Of a stretch of DNA of 64,000 nucleotides, positions 47,463 through 57,194 are shown piece after piece; position 1 is the stretch's first letter; each line of letters opens with the position of its first letter. A program made the translations under genes and the position numbers. Below the pieces are notes generated by a model. It was given only the letters and a program-made list of their open reading frames with translations. It searched no databases and was not told the DNA's origin. Origin of the DNA: Odontesthes bonariensis (taxonomy: Eukaryota > Chordata > Actinopteri > Atheriniformes > Atherinopsidae); NCBI RefSeq assembly GCF_027942865.1, contig NC_134524.1, forward strand, positions 6,807,536 to 6,871,535, written 5' to 3'.

Positions 47463-48450
47463 TTAGTTTGGATTAGTGAAAAAAACATGTCTCGAGACGA
47501 ATATAATCAGCAGAGCTACTACAACTGCTACTAATCCTCCTGTTAGTCCCAGTTTAGAGAAGAAGTTGACCCAGTGGAGTTCGATCCCTCCTGAACTGCG
47601 TGGTTGTGGACTGTCTGGTTGTGGACTGTCTGGTTGTGGACTCTCAGTCGGTCTCTGAGGTTGGGAGAGATCAGCAGCTGCTGTAAAGGACACAAAATGA
47701 AGGTGAGTTATGGGAATAGAAAACATTTATTTAGTAATTCTTCAGCTGCTGTCAGAGAAGCTGTTGTTTGAGATGTTTCCCTCCTTCTGATTCAGATCAA
47801 TGCATCATTAGCAGGCTTTTGCAAAGCTCAACAATCTTTTGAAGAGATATATTTGGCCCTCGAGGACTAGATGTGGACATCCCTGTACTGTGTGAACTCA
47901 CCAGTGACGTTGAGTCGACATCTTCCAGAGCCGAAGCCATATTCATTCTTCACTTCACACAGATACAGACCAGAGTCCTCAGTCCTGAGTCTGGACACAT
48001 GAAGTCTGATTCGTCCTTCTCTGAGGGCGTCTTTGTCACTCTGGACTCGTCCTGCAAACTCTTCATCCTGAGACTCTGACACCTTAACACCATCATACTT
48101 GAGTTCATACACTGAATGTATATCTCCCTCATCAGTTCTCAGTTCACAGGAGATATATGGGAAACTCCAGGAGCTGTCAGGTTTGGTTGTGAACGTCCAC
48201 TCCAGAGTGATGCTGTGCTTCTCCTCTGCCTGATAGGAGCTCTGTGGCACATTCACTACAAATGTTGCTGCTGAGGAGACAGAGAGGGACAGAGAGGAGC
48301 AGACACTCTGTAACATGTGGCAGCAATGATCTGCACTATCTAAGCAAACACAGAAGATGATCAAAGTGTTTGGACTTGATCAAGTGAAGATGGAAACTGA
48401 CCACAGACACATGAAGTGAGGATGATGAGCAGCAGGATCCTGCAGATCAT
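47463..48450 (-). CDS. Ig receptor B: single V-domain membrane protein (211 aa)
   Basis: Exons 48450-48402 (signal), 48270-47902 (V domain, 369 nt) and 47680-47463 (stalk/TM/tail); the joined frame of 636 nt is open. Same Cys/Trp exchange as A (ITLEWTF; YISCEL) and F-strand Cys kept. The C'-C'' region (TDEGDIHSVYELKYDGVK) is of the B/C type and two residues longer than in A and D. Stalk with two SPQPD units plus SPQPR. The TM region (LTGGLVAVVVALLIIFV) is followed by SRHVFFTNPN. The stop lies just inside the end of the gene, 22 bases from the hAT insertion. Leader exon 2 is at 48697-48546. Confidence 0.8.
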
Positions 48451-48545
48451 CTTCTCCCTGTGAGAGGAGACAGAGGTGAAGAGTCGCCTCATTTTACAAA
48501 CACAAACACACAATCATCAACAGCTAGAAGCAGAGAAACACATAC

Positions 48546-49508
48546 CCTCTCTTCTGTCTCTGATCCACCACAAGACAGGAGCTGACTGCAGGCTCAATGA
48601 GATCAACTGCTGCTCAGCAGGAAAGGTAGCAGCATGAGGGGACGGAGCCAAACAGCTGGAATAAAGCAGGACAGCTTTCAGTAAGGCAGCCTTCAGTCTG
48701 TGCAGGAAGACACACAAGACTAAAGATTTTAAAGACTCCAGATCTTAGTCACTATTTGTAAGAACACATCTGGATTGTTCTGACATTATTTCCCATCACG
48801 CCTGGTGATTAACATCAATGCAGTCGACCAATAAGCAGCTTTTAGCCCCAGCTGCATATTTAAGAGCTGTTGTGTGTTGAGAAAACAGGAAGAAAGAAAA
48901 AAACATGAATGTCCACTGAATGTAGCCGAGTAACCTCATATGATGCTTTGACTACAGTACGACAACTCGAGCTTTGTGCTGTTTTATGTGAAAACACACG
49001 AAGAAAGTATAAAGTCGCTTCAGAAACACATTAAAGACGAAGAAACATCGAAGACATACGGTCATAATAAACATATTTAATAAATCTTCGTGAGTCCTGA
49101 CTCCTGAATGTGAGAAAGACTTATTTCTCTTCTCTCGCCTGTTTGAGGCCCTCCATAAACTTTCCTCCCTGTTCTCCTCTCTCTCCTTATCCTGAACATG
49201 TTCCAGTATAACTGATTCTATGCAAATCACACAGTAAAAGCAACAACTTTACTTTTCCAAACACAGAATTATTGTCAGAACAGCAGCAACAAAGACTTTC
49301 TGTGTCAAACATCTGAACACATTACCTTCTCTCCTCTCCTTCTTCCTCTAGAACATGAAGCTGTTATTCAGGCAGCTCAGAAGTTTGGTTTGTCCGCAGC
49401 TTGCTGAATAAATAGTGGATATGACCCATCAGAGAAGATTTAGATCCATTAAGTTCTGCTGGAGCTGTGATGCTGTCTGTTGGACTAACTGAGGCTCTGA
49501 TTTATATA
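48546..49508 (-). promoter_or_regulatory. Promoter and 5' UTR exons of Ig gene B
   Basis: TATATAAA at 49508-49501, leader exon 1 from about 49476 to the donor at 49326, leader exon 2 48697-48546. The exon 1 sequence is nearly identical to those of A and D, but the sequence upstream of the TATA box differs. The intron (48698-49325) shows nothing further. Confidence 0.6.
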
Positions 49509-50118
49509 CAGAGAAACTGTCATTGTTCTCGGCGGAGGCGGATCAGTCAACCCCGCCCCCTGGCTACTGAGTTATAACTGGTCTCTGAGTTAACCCAACA
49601 GAATTATGTGGAGACTCCAAAAAAACAGCATTACAGTTCCAGCAGAGCTACAAGTTGTTGCTGACTCCACATGATCAGCAGCTCGTGCTACAACAAGCAG
49701 TTTAATCAAGTTTCGTTGTCTGTAGTTCTGCTGTTTCGTGGTTTTGTCTCTGTTACAGATGAGGAACATGAAGCAAATGCTGCTAAAGGAAGAGGAACTG
49801 ATTTTTTCTAACCATCAGTTATTATTGTGTTATTATTCACATGATGATGTTAAATCTCCTTTGTGCCGCATACAGTGCTGCTTTTTCTTTATTGATTATT
49901 TTCCATCTCAAGGTCTCTGTTTGAGCTGTTTTGTTGCTCATACAGACTCGTACATATGAACAGTATCCACAACATTTTATTCTGTCAGCTGTGAACACAA
50001 AATCCAAAACTCAAAGCAAATGAAGAGAAAACAGACAAAATGCAGCAGAACAACAGTTTGATGATGAGGGAAATGTTTTCTATTCCCATAAATCACCTTC
50101 ATTTTGTGTCCTTTACAG

Positions 50119-50315
50119 CAGCTGCTGATCTCTCCCAACCTCAGAGACCGACTGAGAGTCCACAACCAGACAGTCCAGGAGGGATCATCCTCTATGCTGT
50201 AATGGGACTGATAGCAGCAGTAGTTCTGCTGATCGTACTTTTATGTTATCGCTTCATTAAATCCACCCAAAAAACAGAAAGTAAAGTAGAGACTAAGAGG
50301 ACTCTTCTTCTCTGA
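50119..50315 (+). pseudogene. Ig gene F: orphan stalk/TM exon
   Basis: After a good acceptor (CCTTTACAG) an open exon encodes AAADLSQPQRPTESPQPD, a TM segment (IAAVVLLIVLLCYRFI) and a tail ending in TKRTLLL. Its intron side (49900-50118) matches the intron of gene D and its 3' flank matches D's 3' flank. No V or signal exon precedes it; gene B's divergent promoter lies there instead. It is most likely the 3' remnant of a duplicated gene. Confidence 0.7.
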
Positions 50316-50399
50316 TTCTATAAATAGAATCAGAGAAGAAGAAGAAAAGGCTCCATTATCAGTGGCTGCTGCAGCTTAATAACTTCTAATCAGTCCAGC

Positions 50400-51540
50400 A
50401 GGGGGCAGTAATGCTCCTCACACAGCTGATGTGTTCACTGACATCAAACTGTGCAGGTTCACAGGAAGTGAAGTTTTTCTTTCTAATGACACAAACAGTG
50501 TTGCAGTTCTGCATCGATCCACAGTGATTCTGCAGCATTGGAGGCTCTTTGTTGTCTGAAAACTGTCCAATTTCTGACCTTCAGTCTGTTCATAGAATGA
50601 GAGAAGTGCCCGTTCTCTGTCCCGCTCAGAATCACTAACATCCATCTTCACTTGGAGCGGTTTCCCAGATGCATGGTCCTTCAGTTTATTCTCTTTGGAA
50701 ATGTTGATTCTTTAATGTGACTCCAATCTAGACATCAGCAGCAATAAGGCTGAGACACACACAGTTAAATGTAAATGTTCTTTATTTATACAGCCCTTTA
50801 CAGACAATCCTTACGATGTACCAAAGTGCTTTACAGCAGGTAAAAAATAAAGAGAAGAATAAGTTAGCATGCTATATGCAGATACATGAATAGTGAACAG
50901 GAAATGATGAACGCCTGAAACATTTGATGAATTAAAATAAAAAAGAGTCTTGAACTAAATCCCAGCTCAGTCAAAATATTCAGTTTCTGTTCAAAATACT
51001 GAGGTTTGTTTCCCACTTCACTGAGAGGCTTTATTTTGTAAAGATGCTCGTTGACCTGTACTGAAAAACTGTTTTCTAGAGTTCTGTGTGTGCTGTTAAC
51101 AAACAATAGTACCAACAGCAAATGGACAATCTTAAGGCAGCTAGATATCGGACTACGTTACCCATGATGCACCTCGGTAGTAGTTCCGGTGTTGCGCAGA
51201 TTAACAGGTGTGTCGGAGGTGAAACTCATATCTGTATTCCTGTGTGTCTGAACACTGTGTTTACAGCAGTGATGTATGTTTAAGCGTCCCTTTGCTTTCC
51301 AAGAATGTCATTTGTATTATTAAGTTAGCTCGTTGCTAATGCTAACAGTGTAAACATCTGTCAAATCTTTTCTTAATCTTTTATTAAGAAATAAAATGAA
51401 GAACGTGTTTTACAACATGAAAACATGTTATTTAATTTCCTTCTCTGGTTTCAGTTTTGTTAAAGCTTTATTAAACACACAGCATGACACAAACACAATA
51501 AAATATGTATGAATATATCAGTGTGTAGGTGGAAATTCAG
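50400..51540. repeat. Segmental block X3 (inverted partial copy of X1)
   Basis: Reads as the inverse of about 44640-46080: the MKMDVSDSERD ORF, the L2-like tail (GTAAAGCACTTTGGTACATC inverted) and the CAGTTTTGTTAAAGCTTTAT part. The LINE portion is absent, and 51130-51400 holds sequence not in X1. Confidence 0.65.
51150..51175 (+). promoter_or_regulatory. ZNF143/THAP11-type promoter motif
   Basis: GACTACGTTACCCATGATGC fits the ACTACAnnTCCCAnnATGC motif found in many vertebrate promoters. No associated gene is identified; the neighbouring 51130-51400 has no long ORF. Confidence 0.35.
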
Positions 51541-52266
51541 CTAAAAGTGAGAGATTCATGTCACAGAAACAAATGATGTTTTTCAGTTATTGATCAGTTA
51601 TCAGAGGAAACAGCAGAACTATAACATCAGACAGATTTATTAAACAATTTACCTCTGTTATGTTCTTCCTTGAACTCAGATCATTTGTTTCTGTGACATG
51701 ATTCTGACACTTTTAACAGAATTTCCAAAAATCACACTTTCTTTAAGCTGTAAACGAAGCTCCTTCATCGGTGATTTGGAAGAGCCGGCTTTCATCCCGG
51801 CCTCTTTACACTGACAGCTCTGAGTGAACCACTTTGTGTCAACATGGGATTGTTAATAACACAGAAACCATGTCCACATGTGTTCCAGCTGTGCAGGTGC
51901 AGCTCAATTTAAAGAGCTTCAATTTTCCCTGAGTGACAATTTAGAACAGATAGAGCAGGTGTACACATTGTGCAGAATATACACACTGACACATTTATAC
52001 TTAAACGTATAAAATTATCAAATAAATATATGAAAACATATTTAATCTATAAATATAAAGCAAATGGGTGAAAAACAGTATTTATATGGTGTAAAGATTG
52101 CTGTGATATGAAGATATCAGAAAACAGAAGTGATGTCGGTGCAATTAGCAAAGACAAAGATGGAAAAACAATCAGAATAAAATGTGCAGACAGCAGGAAA
52201 CAAACAGAAGGTCAAAGTTTGGGGGGTATCCTGCATGCTGCATCAGTAGGTTGCGTCAGCTGCGAC
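51540..52266. other. Spacer before Ig gene C
   Basis: AT-rich. It contains an inverted pair (AGATTCATGTCACAGAAACA at 51545 and its near-inverse at 51685). No gene recognised. Confidence 0.4.
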
Positions 52267-53209
52267 TCACACACGAATGTAAAGGTTCTGATGAGGCTGA
52301 CGGCAAAAGTAAATGAGCATGATATGCAGAATTACTGCTGCTACTGCTATCAGAACCATAACAGAACTGAAGCCGATCCCTGGTCTGTCTGGTTGTGGAC
52401 TCTCAGTCGGTCTCTGAGGTTGGGAGAGATCAGCAGCTGCTGTAAAGGACACAAAATGAAGGTGATTCATGGAAATAGAAAACATTTATTTAGTAATTCT
52501 TCAGCTGCTGTCAGAGAAGCTGTTGTTTGAGATGTTTCCCTGCTTCGGAATCAGATCAATGCATCATTAGCAGGCTTTTGCAAAGCTCAACAATCTTTTG
52601 AAGAGATATATTTGGCCCTCGAGGACCAGATGTGGACATCCCTGTACTGTGTGAACTCACCAGTGACGTTGAGTCGACATCTTCCAGAGCCGGAGCCATA
52701 ATCAGTCTTCACTTTACACACATACAGACCAGAGTCCTCAGTCCTGAGTCTGGACACATTAAGTCTGATTCGTCCTTCTCTGAGGGCGTCTTTGTCACTC
52801 TGGACTCGTCCTGCAAACTCTTCATCCTGAGACTCTGACACCTCAGCACCTTCATACCAAAGTTCATACACTGTATGTATATCTCCCTCATCAGTTCTCA
52901 GTTCACAGGAGATATATGGGAAACTCCAGGAGCTGTCAGGTTTGGTTGGGAACGTCCACTCCAGAGTGATGCTGTGCTTCTCCTCTGCCTGATAGGAGCT
53001 CTGTGGCACATTCACTACAAATGTTGCTGCTGAGGAGACAGAGAGGGACAGAGAGGAGCAGACACTCTGTAACATGTGGCAGCAATGATCTGCACTATCT
53101 AAGCAAACACAGAAGATGATCAAAGTGTTTGGACTTGATAAAGTGAAGATGGAAACTGACCACAGACACATGAAGTGAGGATGATGAGCAGCAGGATCCT
53201 GCAGATCAT
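52267..53209 (-). CDS. Ig receptor C: single V-domain membrane protein (196 aa)
   Basis: Exons 53209-53161 (signal), 53029-52661 (V, 369 nt) and 52439-52267 (stalk/TM/tail) join to 591 nt with no stop inside. V domain of the B/C type (TDEGDIHTVYELWYEGAE) with the same Cys/Trp exchange. The F strand reads DSGLYVCKV. The shortest stalk: one SPQPD, then RPG. TM region VMVLIAVAAVILHIMLIYF with a His inside, tail CRQPHQNLYIRV. Leader exon 2 is at 53456-53305; a leader exon 1 with TATA box was not found upstream, so its promoter is uncertain. Confidence 0.78.
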
Positions 53210-53456
53210 CTTCTCCCTGTGAGAGGAGACAGAGGTGAAGAGTCGCCTCATTTTACAAACACAAACACACAATCATCAACAGCTAGAAGCAGAGAAACAC
53301 ATACCCTCTCTTCTGTCTCTGATCCACCACAAGACAGGAGCTGACTGCAGGCTCAATGAGATCAACTGCTGCTCAGCAGGAAAGGTAGCAGCATGAGGGG
53401 GCGGAGCCAAACAGCTGGAATAAAGCAGGACAGCTTTCAGTAAGGCAGCCTTCAGT

Positions 53457-54566
53457 CTGTGCAGGAAGACACACAAGCATTCACATTCACTTACAATTCT
53501 CCCTTTAATCAGATATCTCCCAGCCCATAGGCCACATCAGGCACCTTCAGCTCTACTTTCACAGTTTCCTTCAAACTAGTTGAAAAGCAGAATGAAAATG
53601 AGGTTCATTAGTTTTAGTTTTCTTCCAACCCCAAAACAATTTACTTGGTATTTGAAGTTGAAAGTATAGCACACCACTTTGAAGCATGTTTAAGTAGAAT
53701 AAGCAGCTTTTAGCCCCAGCTGCATTTTTAAGAGCTGAAAAAGCAGCAGTGTCCTGGGTACAAAGGGAAGTGACTGTCTGTGGAACTGTGCCACCTCATT
53801 GATGCAAATAACTCCCGTTTTGAATATTGTGCAACAAAGTCATCGTTTCACTTTCACGTTTCTCAATAAGACACCCGAACACCCTATTTGATCTGCACTG
53901 AGTTTAAAGTATTGCACACCACTACCCTGAACCTGAGACCTCAGAGGAAATGCAACAGAACCAAGGCTGAAATAATCTGAAGAAAAAAAGCCCCGGTCCG
54001 TTTCAGTTCTGGATGCTGTTGGTCAAAATGCACCTTGGAAAGTTCACCAGATGACATTGAAAAACCTTGAGAAAGACTTTTAAAGACTAACTCCTGACAC
54101 CCTCTCACATCTAAAGACAATGTCGCTGAGTTTGAGGTCACAGACTAAAGATTTGAAAGACTCCAGATCTCACAGAGTCACTGTTAGTAAGAACACATCT
54201 GGATTGTTCTGACATCATTTCCCATCATGCACCTGGTGGGACTTCTTAAAATCAATGAAGTCGACCGATAAGCAGCTTTTAGCCCCAGCTGCATTTTAAG
54301 TGCTGAAAAAGCAGCAGTGTCCTGGGTACAAAGGGAAGTGACTGTCTGTGGAACTGTGCCACCTCATTGATGCAAATTACTCCTGTTTTGAATATTGTGC
54401 AACAAAGTCATCGTTTCACTTTTATACTTCAACATGATGGAAGACGTAAATGCCGAGTAACTCAACCCGACTGATACAATTGTCATAAAATTGTATCAGT
54501 CCATTTGTACCATTGTACCATTCATTTGTTGAAACAATTCAACCAGTTAATTATATTGATAACAGA
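53457..54566. repeat. Arm of the C/D inverted duplication
   Basis: 53480-54480 is the inverse of about 56150-56920 (CATTTACGTCTTCCATCATG, CAGTGTCCTGGGTACAAAGG), placing genes C and D head to head. A block containing CAAAGGGAAGTGACTGTCTG occurs twice within this arm (53758 and 54329), a further local duplication. Confidence 0.7.
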
Positions 54567-54612
54567 GTCTCTGTGGCGCGTTCGGGTTAACCGAAAGGTC
54601 GGTGGTTCGAGC
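54567..54612 (+). pseudogene. tRNA-Asn pseudogene or tRNA-Asn-derived fragment
   Basis: GTCTCTGTGGCG, GTTAACCGAAAGGTCGGTGG and TTCGAGC match acceptor, anticodon and T-arm parts of vertebrate tRNA-Asn(GTT). Most of the D arm, two anticodon-loop bases and the 3' acceptor strand are missing. No SINE tail is evident. Confidence 0.55.
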
Positions 54613-54616
54613 TGGT

Positions 54617-55640
54617 GATTAGAAGTTCGGCTCTTTATTTAGGATCTTTTGTAGCCTTCACTTTGCAAAAAAAAAATCATGGTTTATGTGTTGAAAACCA
54701 TTTTGCTTTCAGTGTTTTTTATGAGAGACCTTTTAATTGCCTAATTCTGCGCATTTATTCTGTGACAAAACCACTCTGACATTTGTTTATTTCAATCAGA
54801 AGCTATTTTAGCCAACTCATCACCAATATTGTGCTGTTTGGCCGGGGTCATCGGTTTGAGTAAAAACTGACTCATTTAGCTCTGAGTTGCAGGAGGAGGG
54901 GTTATACTTGCAGCAGCTGTTGTTTTGGTATGAGACCCCCCAGGATCAGTAGATGGTGAGCTGGCTTGCCCTCTCTCCTCTAACTGCACCGTGGGATGGA
55001 CAGTTCTGCTGTGTCTATGCAGGTTTGTGGTGGAACCTGCTCTTATTGTGACTTTTGTTTTGCAGTGAAGGCACTCTGCTTTGTTGTTCCCAATATCTTT
55101 AAGCTGCAGCCAGATGCTGCTTAACTATGCTTTAACTCATAGTTAAACTGCACGAAAAATGCAAGACGCGCACACGCTCCTGTCCTCACCGCTCTGTCTC
55201 TCTCTTCATGAGACTGTGTATCTTACAGCAGTGACTTACAGTGAAAGAAAGTTTACCTGGTTTGACAATAATTAAAACCAGATTCATTCTGCATGTATCA
55301 TATTATGCTTAAAAGTGGAAGAAGAATTTTGTGTATATGCATGACCAATAAATCTGATCTTAATCTTAATCTGAATGATCTTTGAAAAATGTTGATGAGG
55401 GACATATTTGTTTTGTCTGAATAAACTTTTCCTAATATCAGGTTTTAGGTGGTCATTTAACTTTCTGTTGAATATTTAGTTTAACCCAAAACAGTTTTAA
55501 TCTTTATAACATGTCAGCTTGACTCAGTTCTGTTAAAAAATTAGTAATTCAAGGTTCTTTAAAAAGACAGAAACCATAGCTGTCAGAACATGTTGAGGGA
55601 GGAGAAAAACAAATATGTTCATTTGCTAAAGGTGAATGGA
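54617..55640. other. Spacer between Ig genes C and D
   Basis: No gene recognised. CCAATAAATCTGATCTTAAT near 55345 looks like a retroelement tail. Confidence 0.45.
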
Positions 55641-55650
55641 TCAGTGCCAA

Positions 55651-57099
55651 GCCCCGCCCGGCTGATAAAAAAGGAGCGCTCCTTCCTCTCTGTATCAGTG
55701 CAGCTCCAACAGAAAGCAGCAGAGCCTCAGTTAGTCCAACAGACAGCATCACAGCTCCAGCAGAACTTAATGGATCTACATCTTCTCTGATGGGTCATAT
55801 CCACTATTTATTCAGCAAGCTGCGGACAAACCAAACTTCTGAGCTGCCTGAATAACAGCTTCATGTTCTAGAGGAAGAAGGAGAGGAGAGAAGGTAATGT
55901 GTTCAGATGTTTGACACAGAAAGTCTTTGTTGCTGCTGTTCTGACAATAATTCTGTGTTTGGAAAAGTAAAGTTGTTACTTTTACTGTGTGATCTGAATA
56001 GAATCAGTTATACTGGAACATGTTCAGGATAAGGAGAGAGAGGAGAACAGGGAGAAAAGTTTAGAACAGGTGTGTCTGCTTACCTACGGGGAGACAAAGA
56101 AGTCTTTGAATCAAACGTTTAATTTTATCCTAAGTTTTATTTTATTTTATGACAATTGTATCAGTCAGGTTGAGTTACTCGGCATTTACGTCTTCCATCA
56201 TGTTGAAGTATAAAAGTGAAACGATGACTTTGTTGCACAATATTCAAAACAGGAGTTATTTGCATCAATGAGGTGGCACAGTTCCACAGACAGTCACTTC
56301 CCTTTGTACCCAGGACACTGCTGCTTTTTCAGCTCTTAAAAATGCAGCTGGGGCTAAAAGCTGCTTATCGGTCGACTTCATTGATGTTAAGAAGTCCCAC
56401 CAGGTGCATGATGGGAAATAATGTCAGAACAATCCAGATGTGTTCTTACTAACAGTGACTCTGTGAGATCTGGAGTCTTTCAAATCTTTAGTCTGTGACT
56501 TCAAACTCAGCGACATTGTCTTTAGATGTAAGAGGGTGTCAGGAGTTAGTCTTTAAAAGTCTTTAAAAGTCTTTCTCAAGGTTTTTCAATGTCATCTGGT
56601 GAACTTTCCAAGGTGCATTTTGACCAACAGCATCCAGAACTGAAACGGACCGGGGCTTTTTTTCTTCAGATTATTTCAGCCTTGGTTCTGTTGCATTTCC
56701 TCTGAGGTCTCAGGTTCAGGGTAGTGGTGTGCAATACTTTAAACTCAGTGCAGATCAAATAGGGTGTTCGGGTGTCTTGAGAAAAACTAAAACTAATGAA
56801 CCTCATTTTCATTCTGCTTTTCAACTAGTTTGAAGGAAAATGTGAAAGTAGAGCTGAAGGTGCCTGATGTGGCCTATGGGCTGGGAGATATCTGATTAAA
56901 GGGAGAATTGTAAGTGAATGTGAATGCTTGTGTGTCTTCCTGCACAGACTGAAGGCTGCCTTACTGAAAGCTGTCCTGCTTTATTCCAGCTGTTTGGCTC
57001 CGCCCCCTCATGCTGCTACCTTTCCTGCTGAGCAGCAGTTGATCTCATTGAGCCTGCAGTCAGCTCCTGTCTTGTGGTGGATCAGAGGCAGAAGAGAGG
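55651..57099 (+). promoter_or_regulatory. Promoter and 5' UTR exons of Ig gene D
   Basis: GC box CCCCGCCCGG (55651), TATA-like GATAAAAAAG (55664), leader exon 1 about 55695-55893 (donor AAG|GTAATG), leader exon 2 56948-57099. Exon 1 has two short upstream ORFs, 55770-55790 and 55790-55855, which overlap as TGATG. Both are also present in genes A and B. Confidence 0.6.
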
Positions 57100-57194
57100 G
57101 TATGTGTTTCTCTGCTTCTAGCTGTTGATGATTGTGTGTTTGTGTTTGTAAAATGAGGCGACTCTTCACCTCTGTCTCCTCTCACAGGGAGAAG

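Noticed and set aside
39051-57128. A conserved 66-aa ORF (MCVFLHRLKAALLKAVLLYS) beside Ig genes A, B, C and D
   Set aside because: It coincides with a 152-bp leader exon bounded by good splice sites, its start is in the intron, and the DNA is near-identical between copies, so an open frame is no evidence of coding.
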